From an uncultured Garciella sp. (lineage in GTDB: Bacteria; Bacillota; Clostridia; Eubacteriales; Garciellaceae), in NCBI GenBank assembly GCA_900555725.1, contig USMD01000027.1:1-19235 (forward strand): a stretch of DNA of 19,235 bases. Reading direction: 5' to 3'. The notes beneath the pieces were generated by a model. It was not told the DNA's origin and made no database searches. It saw only the letters and a program-made list of their open reading frames with translations. Below are positions 1 to 7,619 of the stretch, piece by piece (the first letter of the stretch is position 1; each line of letters opens with the position of its first letter). Made by a program: the position numbers and the translations under genes.

Positions 1-17
1 ATGTGTATAAGAGACAG
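1..17 (+). other. Nextera/Tn5 mosaic-end adapter remnant
   Basis: Bases 1-17 read ATGTGTATAAGAGACAG. This is identical to the last 17 bases of the 19-bp Tn5 mosaic end used in Nextera library adapters. It is library-derived sequence left on the contig end, not genomic DNA. A chance match of 17 bases exactly at a contig edge is very unlikely. Confidence 0.95.
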
Positions 18-84
18 GGATATATCGAATTGATTATATTAATAATATTAAAATTTATCATATTAGGAGTTTAGAGGTGATGAA

Positions 85-324
85 TTGGGAAAGAAAAACC
101 TATCCCATTTGCAGAGCTTGGTTTATTTAATGCAGTTAGGCTTAACTATGATTATACCCATTGTAGGAGGAGTACTTTTAGGTAACTTCATAGATAAAAA
201 ACTTTCTACAGATTATCTTTTTCTTATTATATGCATAGTGATAGGAGTATTAGCTGCATTTCGTAATCTTTTGGTCATAGGGACAAAGTCAACAGAAAAG
301 AGGGGGAAAAATAAGGATGAGTGA
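85..324 (+). CDS. atpZ: AtpZ/AtpI-family protein, first gene of the ATP synthase operon
   Basis: This is a 79-residue protein with two membrane segments (about residues 12-33 and 43-66) joined by a short charged loop. It fits the small ATPase_gene1 (AtpZ) family usually found ahead of atpI in Firmicutes. Members are linked to assembly of the ATP synthase or to divalent cation uptake, and the exact role is unsettled. I chose the TTG at 85 because the strong SD site AGAGGTGAT lies just before it (73-81) and no ATG in this frame gives a better start. The gene overlaps atpI by 8 nt (ATGAGTGA), which implies translational coupling. Any operon promoter must lie upstream in the 67 bases between the adapter and this gene, or outside the window. 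I saw no convincing one. Confidence 0.8.
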   Translation: MGKKNLSHLQSLVYLMQLGLTMIIPIVGGVLLGNFIDKKLSTDYLFLIICIVIGVLAAFRNLLVIGTKSTEKRGKNKDE

Positions 325-730
325 TGGTAAGGATACTATTACCCTTGAAAGGGTTTTTAAAATAGTGGCAATTGAATTTGTTCTATCAGTAGTTATTTCT
401 TTATTTACCCCTAGTCCAAAACCTTTGATTTTGGGTTTGACTTTTGGAATTCTATTATCTCTTTTAAATTTCAGATTACTATACTTAACTATAAGGAAGT
501 CTGTTCACATGTTGCCAGCAAAGGCGCAAGTTTATGCGACAAGCCGATATGCAATAAGATATCTTATTACAGGTGTATGTTTATTAGTATCTATAAAGGC
601 ACCTTATATCAATACCATTGGCACTGTTATGGGGTTATTAATGATTAAAGGAGCTATTTTTTTAACTGCTTTTATGAGCAGTAAAGGGATATTTAAAAAA
701 GTATTAAAAACACTTTTAAAGGAAGAATAA
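317..730 (+). CDS. atpI: ATP synthase subunit I
   Basis: This 137-residue protein has four hydrophobic segments (about residues 13-30, 35-55, 73-93 and 99-120) and a basic C-terminus, as in the AtpI family. AtpI helps assemble the membrane rotor (c-ring) and is not part of the mature enzyme. It begins inside the end of atpZ and is followed by atpB after a 28-nt gap that carries the atpB ribosome site. Sequence conservation in this family is weak, so the call rests mainly on topology, length and position between atpZ and atpB. Confidence 0.8.
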   Translation: MSDGKDTITLERVFKIVAIEFVLSVVISLFTPSPKPLILGLTFGILLSLLNFRLLYLTIRKSVHMLPAKAQVYATSRYAIRYLITGVCLLVSIKAPYINTIGTVMGLLMIKGAIFLTAFMSSKGIFKKVLKTLLKEE

Positions 731-758
731 TTTATGTAGAAAGGAGGTTGAGATAAAA

Positions 759-1403
759 ATGGCCTATGCACCAGAAGTAAGATTTTATCTTTTTGGACTA
801 CCTGTTACTGAGACTGTAACCACTACATGGATCATTATGATAGTATTATGCTTTATTGGATGGCTAGGGGGAAGAAGTTTAAAAACAATCCCTGGGAAAT
901 TTCAAAATGTTATAGAATTATATGTAAACACGATTAACAATCTTACCAAAAGTACTATGGGCTCTGATAAAATGGGATTTGCACCTTATATAGGAACATT
1001 GATATTGCTTATAGCTAGTTGTAACTTAAGTGGTTTGGTAGGATTTAGGGCACCAACGGCTGATTTAAATACAACCTTTGCCCTATCCCTTTTAACATTT
1101 TTCCTAACTCAGTTTAATGGATTTAGAAGGAAGAAATTGGGCTATTTAAAGGGAATGACAGAACCTTATGTCTTTTTACTTCCCAGTAATATCATTGGAG
1201 AAATTTCAAATCCAATCTCACTGGCTTTTCGTCTTTTCGGAAATATCACAGGAGGTCTTATTATTATGGACTTGATTTACTCTGTAACACCTCTTGTAAT
1301 ACCAGTACTTCCCCATGTATATTTTGATGTATTTTCAGGATTACTACAAAGCTTTATTTTTACTATGTTGTCCATGGTATTTATTTCAGGGGCAATGGAT
1401 TAA
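759..1403 (+). CDS. atpB: F1Fo ATP synthase subunit a
   Basis: This is the membrane stator subunit that forms the ion half-channels against the c-ring. The hallmark helix near the C-terminus includes ISLAFRLFGN. Its Arg158 corresponds to the essential stator arginine (Arg210 in E. coli). Upstream, SNIIGEISNP is the usual conserved approach to that helix. At 214 residues it is shorter than the E. coli protein (271), because its N-terminus is short, as is common in clostridia. The start ATG has AAGGAGGT at 741-748. The C-terminus ends in the family-typical FISGAMD. A hairpin follows in the 86-nt gap before atpE. Confidence 0.97.
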   Translation: MAYAPEVRFYLFGLPVTETVTTTWIIMIVLCFIGWLGGRSLKTIPGKFQNVIELYVNTINNLTKSTMGSDKMGFAPYIGTLILLIASCNLSGLVGFRAPTADLNTTFALSLLTFFLTQFNGFRRKKLGYLKGMTEPYVFLLPSNIIGEISNPISLAFRLFGNITGGLIIMDLIYSVTPLVIPVLPHVYFDVFSGLLQSFIFTMLSMVFISGAMD

Positions 1404-1418
1404 TCTTTGGTATTCTCT

Positions 1419-1442
1419 AGAATTGTTTTTAAAGACAATTCT
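1419..1442 (+). promoter_or_regulatory. Intergenic stem-loop upstream of atpE
   Basis: AGAATTGT (1419-1426) and ACAATTCT (1435-1442) form a perfect 8-bp stem around an 8-nt loop, in the gap between atpB and atpE. An A-rich stretch and the SD site AAGGAGG follow, with no T-run, so it is not an intrinsic terminator. It could mark an mRNA processing or stability site that favours the abundant c subunit. That role is inferred. Confidence 0.5.
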
Positions 1443-1489
1443 TAGAAAAAATAAAAATAAAAACTTTAACTATCAAGGAGGAATATTCA

Positions 1490-1750
1490 ATGATTACAGG
1501 AAAAGAATTAATACTTGCATGCTCTGCTATAGGAGCAGGAATAGCTATGATTGCTGGTTTAGGACCAGGAATTGGGCAAGGATTTGCAGCTGGTAAGGGT
1601 GCAGAGGCAGTGGGAAGACAGCCAGAAGCTCAAGGAGATATTATGAGGACTATGCTTGTAGGGCAGGCGGTAGCTGAGACTACTGGTATTTACAGTTTAG
1701 TTATTGCTTTGATTTTAATTTTTGCTAATCCATTAATAGGCCTAATTTAA
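1490..1750 (+). CDS. atpE: F1Fo ATP synthase subunit c, Na+-type signature
   Basis: This 86-residue hairpin proteolipid forms the rotor ring. The two helices are about residues 5-35 and 53-80, joined by the polar loop with GRQPEA. The ion-binding carboxylate is Glu63. Around it lie Gln30, Val61, Thr64, Thr65 and Tyr68, at the positions of Gln32, Val63, Ser66, Thr67 and Tyr70 in the Na+-binding c subunit of Ilyobacter tartaricus. The only change is Ser to Thr, which keeps a hydroxyl. Proton-type c subunits usually lack the Gln and the hydroxyl/Tyr set. Na+ coupling is therefore a strong prediction from sequence, but not shown. The SD site is AAGGAGG, 8 nt before the ATG. Confidence 0.97.
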   Translation: MITGKELILACSAIGAGIAMIAGLGPGIGQGFAAGKGAEAVGRQPEAQGDIMRTMLVGQAVAETTGIYSLVIALILIFANPLIGLI

Positions 1751-1865
1751 TCATTTAAAAATGATAGAAGAAAATAGGGGAGGAAAAGAGAAAGCAAAGA
1801 GTATTTTAATAAATCTTACCTACCCTTATTTCAATAAAAACTGGCCAGGGAAGGAGGCATAGTTC

Positions 1866-2375
1866 ATGTTCGGAGAAGTTAGTCTCGTCAGTATTCGATG
1901 GTGGGAACTAGCCATGCAGATTTTTAATACAATTATCTTATTTTTATTTCTTAGACATTTTTTATTTAAACCTGTAACAAAGTTTATGCAGGGTAGAAGA
2001 GATGGAATCTCTTCAAATCTTGAGGATGCTGAAAAGACCAAGCAGGAAGCAGAAGAATTAAAAGCAATGTATCAGCAAAAAATAGATACTGCAAAGGATG
2101 AAGCAAAAAAGATTATTAGAGATGCTACCAGCAAAGGGGAGAGTCGTAGGCAAGAAATTATCCAAGAGGCACAACAAGAGGCAGACAAAATCCTTGAAAG
2201 AACTAAAATAGAGATTTCAAGAGAAAGAACAAAAGCTATGGATGAATTAAAGGATGATATGGTAGAGGTTTCCTTAGCCGCTGCTTCAATGGTAATCCAA
2301 AGAAATCTAGATGATAAGACCCAAGAAAAATTAATTCAAGACTATATTGAAGAGATGGGGGATGTACATGTCTAG
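1866..2375 (+). CDS. atpF: F1Fo ATP synthase subunit b
   Basis: This is the peripheral stalk subunit: one N-terminal membrane helix (about residues 16-36) followed by a long charged, heptad-like coiled coil (about 45-150). It has 169 residues, which is usual for the family. The helix is followed by PVTKFMQGRRDGI, the typical b-subunit hinge. The start ATG has AAGGAGG at 1851-1857. A 115-nt gap separates it from atpE, the longest gap inside this operon. Its last 8 nt overlap atpH. Confidence 0.95.
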   Translation: MFGEVSLVSIRWWELAMQIFNTIILFLFLRHFLFKPVTKFMQGRRDGISSNLEDAEKTKQEAEELKAMYQQKIDTAKDEAKKIIRDATSKGESRRQEIIQEAQQEADKILERTKIEISRERTKAMDELKDDMVEVSLAAASMVIQRNLDDKTQEKLIQDYIEEMGDVHV

Positions 2376-2928
2376 TATTTTGACTAGAAGGTATGCCTCT
2401 GCTCTTTTGGAAGTTGGAAAAGAACATCAGCTACTAGATGAATTTCTTGAACAATATAAAGTAATGATCAATCAAATCAATCAAGAGAAAAAATTTGAGC
2501 AATTATTAAATTCTCCCCAAATTATCAATGTAGAAAAAAAGAAAATTATCAGTGAAGTATTTGGGAAAGTAATGAATCCATATCTTTTAAATTTTATTTA
2601 TATTTTAATTGATAAAGGTAGACTTCATTTAATAAAAGAGATGCTTTTAGACTTTCAGGAAATGGTGTATGAGGAAAAGAACATATTATCTACAAAAGTA
2701 ATAAGTGCCATACCTTTAAGGGAAAAACAATTATCCCAAATAAAGGAAAAGTTATCAAATAAGTTTCAAAAGGAGATTCTTTTAGAAAATAAAGTAGATT
2801 CTTCTATTATGGGAGGACTCATTATATATGCTGGGAATAAAATATTAGATGGCAGTATAAAAAATAAGATAGCAAAACTTAGAGTAGATTTAAAAGAAAC
2901 AAGGTTACAAGGGATAGGGGTGAATTAG
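2368..2928 (+). CDS. atpH: F1Fo ATP synthase subunit delta
   Basis: The delta subunit links the b stalk to the top of F1. The protein has 186 residues from the ATG at 2368, giving the typical N-terminus MSSILTRRYASALLEVG. The conserved C-terminal region VDSSIMGGLIIYAGNKILDG is present. The frame stays open upstream to a TTG at 2347 and an ATG at 2362. I prefer 2368 because a G-rich SD-like run (2357-2361) sits about 6 nt before it and the protein then starts like its relatives. The ATG overlaps the atpF stop (ATGTCTAG), so coupling is likely. The gene ends directly against the atpA start. Confidence 0.93.
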   Translation: MSSILTRRYASALLEVGKEHQLLDEFLEQYKVMINQINQEKKFEQLLNSPQIINVEKKKIISEVFGKVMNPYLLNFIYILIDKGRLHLIKEMLLDFQEMVYEEKNILSTKVISAIPLREKQLSQIKEKLSNKFQKEILLENKVDSSIMGGLIIYAGNKILDGSIKNKIAKLRVDLKETRLQGIGVN

Positions 2929-4440
2929 GTGAATCTCAAACCAGAAGAGATCAGTGCAATTATAAAACAGCAAATTGAAAAATATCAAGACAAAATAGAT
3001 ATGGAAAATGTTGGTACTGTCATCACTCTTGGAGACGGTATTGCCCGGGTTCATGGCCTCGAAAATTGTATGGCAGGGGAATTATTAGAGTTTCCAAATG
3101 AGGTATATGGCATGGCTCTTAATCTAGAAGAAGATAACTTAGGCTGCGTCCTTTTAGGTTCTGATGAGGGGATTGCAGAAGGAGATGTAGTAAAATCCAC
3201 GGGAAGAATTGTGGAAGTCCCTGTCGGGGATACAATGATTGGAAGGGTCGTAAATTCTCTAGGTCAACCTATTGACGGGAAGGGACCGATCAAAACCGAT
3301 AAGTTTAGACCAGTAGATTTGGTAGCTCCAGGGGTTCTTGCAAGAAAATCAGTGGATACCCCTTTACAAACTGGGTATAAGGCCATTGACTCCTTGATTC
3401 CCATTGGTAGAGGACAAAGAGAGTTAATTATTGGAGACAGACAGACTGGAAAAACCGCTTTAGCTGTCGATACTATTATCAATCAAAAAAATGAAGATGT
3501 GATTTGTATTTATGTAGCCATTGGACAAAAAGCTTCTACAGTTGCTCAGATTGTAAATAACCTACAGGAATTTGGCGCTATGGATTATAGTATTGTGGTA
3601 TCCTCAACAGCCAGTGAGACTGCTCCTCTTCAATATCTTGCACCCTATGCAGGTTGTTCCATTGGGGAAGAGTTTATGAATCAAGGCAAGGATGTATTAA
3701 TTGTTTATGATGATTTATCCAAACATGCTGTTGCTTATCGTGCCATGTCCTTATTACTTCGTCGTCCACCAGGCCGAGAGGCTTATCCTGGAGATGTATT
3801 CTATCTACACTCCAGATTATTAGAAAGAGCAGCCAACTTAAAAGATAGCGGTTCTTTGACTGCGCTTCCTATTATTGAAACCCAAGCAGGGGATATTTCA
3901 GCATATATTCCTACGAATGTAATATCGATTACTGATGGACAGATTTTCTTAGAGTCTGAATTATTCCGTGCAGGTACTAGGCCTGCTGTAAATCCAGGGA
4001 TATCTGTATCTAGGGTTGGTGGGGATGCTCAGATTAAAGCAATGAAAAAGATAGCTGGACCCCTTCGTATTGAGTATGCTCAATATCGTGAATTGGCATC
4101 CTTTGCTCAATTTGGTTCCGATTTAGATCCAGATACATTGGCACAATTATCTAAAGGAGAAAGAATCGTTGAAATTTTAAAACAAGATCAATATTCTCCT
4201 ATGTCGATAGAACATCAGGTTATAAGTGTTTATGCTGTGACCAATGACTTTGCAAAGGATATAGAAGTAGAGCAGATTAAGGACTTTGAAAAAGAACTTT
4301 TAGCCTTTATGGATGGACAATATCCAGAGATAGGAAAAGAAATCAAAGAGACCGGGGCTATGTCCGATGAGACCAAGGAAAGATTAGATAAAGCCATCGA
4401 AGAATTTAAAGTATCCTTTAAAAAGGATATTCAAGTTTAA
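2929..4440 (+). CDS. atpA: F1Fo ATP synthase subunit alpha
   Basis: This is the non-catalytic nucleotide-binding subunit of the F1 hexamer, with 503 residues, the usual length. The P-loop GDRQTGKT is at residues 169-176. The VNPGISVSRVGGDAQ region holds the arginine finger (Arg362), which reaches into the neighbouring beta site. The N-terminal beta-barrel includes GDGIARVHGLENCMAGE. The start is GTG, set immediately after the atpH stop codon with no gap, behind AGGGGTGA at 2916-2923. That arrangement points to translational coupling. Confidence 0.98.
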   Translation: MNLKPEEISAIIKQQIEKYQDKIDMENVGTVITLGDGIARVHGLENCMAGELLEFPNEVYGMALNLEEDNLGCVLLGSDEGIAEGDVVKSTGRIVEVPVGDTMIGRVVNSLGQPIDGKGPIKTDKFRPVDLVAPGVLARKSVDTPLQTGYKAIDSLIPIGRGQRELIIGDRQTGKTALAVDTIINQKNEDVICIYVAIGQKASTVAQIVNNLQEFGAMDYSIVVSSTASETAPLQYLAPYAGCSIGEEFMNQGKDVLIVYDDLSKHAVAYRAMSLLLRRPPGREAYPGDVFYLHSRLLERAANLKDSGSLTALPIIETQAGDISAYIPTNVISITDGQIFLESELFRAGTRPAVNPGISVSRVGGDAQIKAMKKIAGPLRIEYAQYRELASFAQFGSDLDPDTLAQLSKGERIVEILKQDQYSPMSIEHQVISVYAVTNDFAKDIEVEQIKDFEKELLAFMDGQYPEIGKEIKETGAMSDETKERLDKAIEEFKVSFKKDIQV

Positions 4441-4474
4441 GCAGGACATCCTATTCTCTGAGGAGGTGATAGAT

Positions 4475-5347
4475 TTGGCCCAAAGTATAAGGGATATTAA
4501 AAGAAGAATTCATAGTGTTGAAAGTATTAAACAGATTACTAAGGCGATGGAGATGGTATCTGCTTCTAAACTTAGAAGGGCTCGAGAAAAGGCAGAATTA
4601 GGTCGACCTTATTTTGAAAAATTAATTGAAACCGTTGGGGAGATTGTAGCCATCGCAGGAAATGTGGACAATCCTTTTATGGAAATTCGGGAGGGAAAAA
4701 ATAAAGCTTTTATTGTAATTACTGCTGACCGTGGATTGGCTGGAGGCTACAATAGTGCTGTTGTACAAGAAGCAGTAAATAACATAGGTGGAAAAGAAAA
4801 TACTCATATTATTGCCTTGGGTAGTAAAGGAAGAGACTATTTTAAGAGAAGAAACTATAATATCGTGGAAGAATATATAGGAATTTCCGAAGAACCAGAT
4901 TTCTCTCATGCAAGAGACATGGGAGAAAAGGTGATGAAACTTTTTGTGGAAGGAGAAATAGATGAGGTATCTATTATATATACCAAGTTTGTATCTACAC
5001 TAATCCAAAAACCACAAATTCAAAAGATTTTGCCTATTACTCCAGAGATTGTTCAAGAATCTAAAGAGGAAGAGAAAAAGGAGAGTAGAAGTGTTATTGA
5101 GTATGAACCTTCTGAAGAGGGAGTCCTCAATCATTTGATTCCAAATTATATTAACAATACTATTTATGGTACTTTGTTGGAAAGTGCGGCAAGTGAACAA
5201 GCTGCTAGAAAGCTTGCCATGGAATCTGCTACCGATAATGCGAATGAAATTATTGATGATCTATCTTTAACCTATAATAGAGCAAGACAAGGAGCCATCA
5301 CCCAAGAGCTAGCAGAAATCGTAGGTAGTGCAGAAGCATTAAAATAA
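4475..5347 (+). CDS. atpG: F1Fo ATP synthase subunit gamma
   Basis: This is the central rotor shaft. The N-terminal helix contains IRDIKRRIHSVESIKQITKA and the C-terminal helix contains NRARQGAITQELAEIVGSAEAL, the two strands of the coiled coil. The core between them has ITADRGLAGGYNS. I start the gene at TTG 4475 because a perfect SD site, AGGAGGTGAT, occupies 4461-4470. The in-frame GTG at 4466 lies inside that site and cannot be the start. This gives 290 residues, a usual length. A charged K/E-rich stretch at about residues 195-210 is a family-variable loop. Confidence 0.95.
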   Translation: MAQSIRDIKRRIHSVESIKQITKAMEMVSASKLRRAREKAELGRPYFEKLIETVGEIVAIAGNVDNPFMEIREGKNKAFIVITADRGLAGGYNSAVVQEAVNNIGGKENTHIIALGSKGRDYFKRRNYNIVEEYIGISEEPDFSHARDMGEKVMKLFVEGEIDEVSIIYTKFVSTLIQKPQIQKILPITPEIVQESKEEEKKESRSVIEYEPSEEGVLNHLIPNYINNTIYGTLLESAASEQAARKLAMESATDNANEIIDDLSLTYNRARQGAITQELAEIVGSAEALK

Positions 5348-5364
5348 AGATTGGAGGGATGTAA

Positions 5365-6771
5365 ATGGCACAACAAAACATTGGGAAAATCGTACAGATT
5401 ATTGGACCAGTAGTAGATATTAGATTTACCCCAGAGCATCTTCCTAAGATTAAAAATGCCATAGAAATAGATCATGAGGGCGAAAGACTTGTAGTAGAAG
5501 TAACCCAACATATTGGAGACGATATAGTTCGTTGTATTTCTATGTCATCTACCGATGGCTTAGTACGTGGTATGGATGCAGCGGATACAGGAGGACCTAT
5601 TTCAGTGCCTGTTGGGCGTGAGACTTTAGGAAGAATGTTCAATGTATTAGGGGAGCCTATAGATGAAAGACCAATCGATAAAAATATCCAAAAGAGTCCT
5701 ATCCATAGGGAAGCTCCTAGTTTTGAAGAGCAACAAACAGAACCAGAAATGTTTGAGACAGGAATCAAAGTAGTAGATTTAATTGCTCCCTATTCAAAGG
5801 GTGGAAAAATTGGATTATTCGGAGGAGCTGGAGTTGGGAAAACTGTTTTAATCCAAGAGCTAATCAATAATATTGCAATACAACATGGTGGCATCTCAGT
5901 ATTTGCTGGAGTTGGAGAAAGAACCCGTGAAGGAAATGACCTATACTATGAGATGAAGGAATCTGGGGTTTTAGAAAAAACAGCTCTTTGTTTTGGTCAG
6001 ATGAATGAACCACCGGGAGCTAGAATGCGGGTAGGACTTACTGGTCTTACCATGGCAGAATACTTTAGGGATCAAGAACATCAAGATGTATTGCTATTTA
6101 TAGATAATATCTTTCGATTTACCCAAGCAGGTTCAGAGGTTTCTGCATTACTTGGACGTATGCCGAGTGCCGTAGGATATCAACCTACCCTGGCCACTGA
6201 AATGGGTGCCCTTCAAGAGCGAATCACCTCTACAAAGCAAGGATCTATTACATCAGTACAAGCAGTTTATGTACCAGCGGATGACTTAACTGACCCTGCT
6301 CCTGCAACAACCTTTGCTCACTTGGATGCAACCACTGTATTAAATCGTTCTATTTCAGAGAAGGGGATTTATCCAGCAGTAGATCCATTAGAATCCACTT
6401 CAAGGATTCTAGATCCCAATATTGTAGGACAAGACCACTATAAAACAGCTAGAGAGGTACAGGAGATGTTACAAAGATATAAAGACTTACAAGATATTAT
6501 CGCCATCTTGGGTATGGATGAATTATCTGAAGAAGATAAAATTACTGTAGCAAGGGCTAGAAAAGTGGAACGTTTTCTATCCCAACCTTTCCATGTTGCT
6601 GAAGTTTTTACCGGTACACCAGGTACCTATGTGCCTATTAAGGAAACCATAAGAGGATTTAAAGAAATTCTAGAAGGAAAACATGATGATCTTCCAGAAG
6701 GGGCATTTCTAATGGTAGGCACGATTGATGAGGCAGTAGAAAAAGCGAAAAAAATGAGACGAAAGTCCTAG
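5365..6771 (+). CDS. atpD: F1Fo ATP synthase subunit beta (catalytic)
   Basis: This is the catalytic subunit, 468 residues. The P-loop GGAGVGKT is at residues 153-160. GERTREG at 184-190 holds the catalytic glutamate (Glu185). The Walker B strand reads LLFIDNIFRF, and the switch region SALLGRMPSAVGYQPTLATE follows. The DELSEED motif that contacts gamma is intact (GMDELSEEDK). The start ATG follows the SD site TTGGAGGGA closely. The gene sits 17 nt after atpG and 11 nt before atpC. Confidence 0.98.
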   Translation: MAQQNIGKIVQIIGPVVDIRFTPEHLPKIKNAIEIDHEGERLVVEVTQHIGDDIVRCISMSSTDGLVRGMDAADTGGPISVPVGRETLGRMFNVLGEPIDERPIDKNIQKSPIHREAPSFEEQQTEPEMFETGIKVVDLIAPYSKGGKIGLFGGAGVGKTVLIQELINNIAIQHGGISVFAGVGERTREGNDLYYEMKESGVLEKTALCFGQMNEPPGARMRVGLTGLTMAEYFRDQEHQDVLLFIDNIFRFTQAGSEVSALLGRMPSAVGYQPTLATEMGALQERITSTKQGSITSVQAVYVPADDLTDPAPATTFAHLDATTVLNRSISEKGIYPAVDPLESTSRILDPNIVGQDHYKTAREVQEMLQRYKDLQDIIAILGMDELSEEDKITVARARKVERFLSQPFHVAEVFTGTPGTYVPIKETIRGFKEILEGKHDDLPEGAFLMVGTIDEAVEKAKKMRRKS

Positions 6772-6782
6772 GTGGTGAGAAT

Positions 6783-7187
6783 ATGTCAACCTATCGTTTA
6801 GAGATCATTACACGGGATAAAGTGTTTTTTGATGAAGAAGTAAGTCAAATCGTAGCCAGAGGAGTGGAAGGGGATTTTGCTATTTTAGCAAATCACTCTC
6901 CATGGGTTACCTTTTTAAAAATTGCACCTATGAAAATTTATGATTCAGAAAAGAACATAAGGAAAGCTAGTCTAACAGGAGGACTCATTAAAGTAATCCC
7001 TGATAAAGTAACTATTTTAGCAGAAGCAGCAGAATGGCCTGAGGAGATTGACGTAAAAAGGGCAAAGGCAGCGAAGGAAAGAGCTCAGCGTCGCATGAAG
7101 GATACCAACTATGATACTGCCCGTGCCCAAGCAGCCTTACAAAGGGCTTTAATGAGATTAAACTTAGTTGAAAAATATAATAGATAA
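6783..7187 (+). CDS. atpC: F1Fo ATP synthase subunit epsilon
   Basis: This 134-residue subunit has the usual N-terminal beta sandwich (about 1-84, with EGDFAILANHSPWVTFLKIAP) and two C-terminal helices (about 88-132, rich in Ala/Arg/Glu). The helical part can restrain ATP hydrolysis in many bacteria. The SD site AGGTGGTGA lies just before the ATG. It is the last gene of the operon and a terminator hairpin starts about 37 nt after its stop. Confidence 0.95.
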   Translation: MSTYRLEIITRDKVFFDEEVSQIVARGVEGDFAILANHSPWVTFLKIAPMKIYDSEKNIRKASLTGGLIKVIPDKVTILAEAAEWPEEIDVKRAKAAKERAQRRMKDTNYDTARAQAALQRALMRLNLVEKYNR

Positions 7188-7224
7188 GACTGCCTACAAA
7201 TAGATCAAGGTCAAATAAAAAAGC

Positions 7225-7290
7225 AGTCATAGATGTTTTATAGAGCAGGGAAATGAGGACATCTATGGCTATATTTTATTTATATTATTT
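7225..7290 (+). terminator. Terminator of the ATP synthase operon
   Basis: Arms 7225-7239 and 7256-7270 pair over 15 bp with three G-T wobbles. The perfect core is CATAGATGT / ACATCTATG, and the loop is 16 nt. A T-rich run follows (ATATTTTATTTATATTATTT). GCAGTC (7223-7228) overlaps the left arm and could instead pair with GACTGC at 7188-7193, so an alternative fold exists. Confidence 0.75.
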
Positions 7291-7422
7291 GTATGTTCTA
7301 TGGCAGCCTCATTTTTTAAAACCTTCTAGAAAACTTTAAAAAAATAACTGGAATAGATGTTTCTATAGAATTAATACTAAATATAAGGCAAGTGATTCTT
7401 AGGTTTAGATGAAGTTTGTTTC

Positions 7423-7525
7423 TTATCCAGGCGCGTGGTAGTGCTCAGATAAAAAGTAAAAAAATAAAAATAAAATGTATAAGAAGTAACCTTCCCGGCA
7501 ATAATTTTAATGTCTAGGGAGGTTA
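7423..7525 (+). promoter_or_regulatory. Two intergenic hairpins upstream of ywmB, candidate structured RNA
   Basis: The 432-nt gap between atpC and ywmB holds the atp terminator and then these hairpins. Hairpin 1 (7423-7452): TTATC/GATAA, a 3x3 internal loop, then GCGC/GTGC (one G-T) around GTGGTA. It contains the most GC-rich block of the gap, in very AT-rich surroundings. Hairpin 2 (7487-7525): TAACCTTCCC pairs with GGGAGGTTA with one bulge around a 20-nt loop. Neither is followed by a T-run on the plus strand. I do not recognise a known riboswitch class. Strand and function are inferred from the neighbouring genes. Confidence 0.35.
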
Positions 7526-7619
7526 AAGAATAGAGTTAAAATTGTTTTATCCCCCTTTTACAGATTTTATCTCTATACTCACCTTCCTTTTCTATTGATT
7601 GGTAAAGGGAGGTCACAAA

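Noticed and set aside
1..17. A natural Tn5-like transposon end
   Set aside because: It is the engineered mosaic end used in library preparation, sits exactly at the contig edge, and has no transposase or flanking element.
30..61. Possible sigma-A promoter before atpZ (TTGATT with TATCAT)
   Set aside because: The spacer is about 20 nt and the -10 is poor. The true operon promoter may lie outside the window.
1315..1596. 93-codon open frame overlapping the atpB end and atpE start
   Set aside because: It lies in another frame across two certain genes and the intergenic hairpin, and has no family resemblance.
4466..4474. GTG start for atpG
   Set aside because: The codon lies inside the perfect SD site AGGAGGTGAT. 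The TTG at 4475 is correctly spaced and gives the usual N-terminus.
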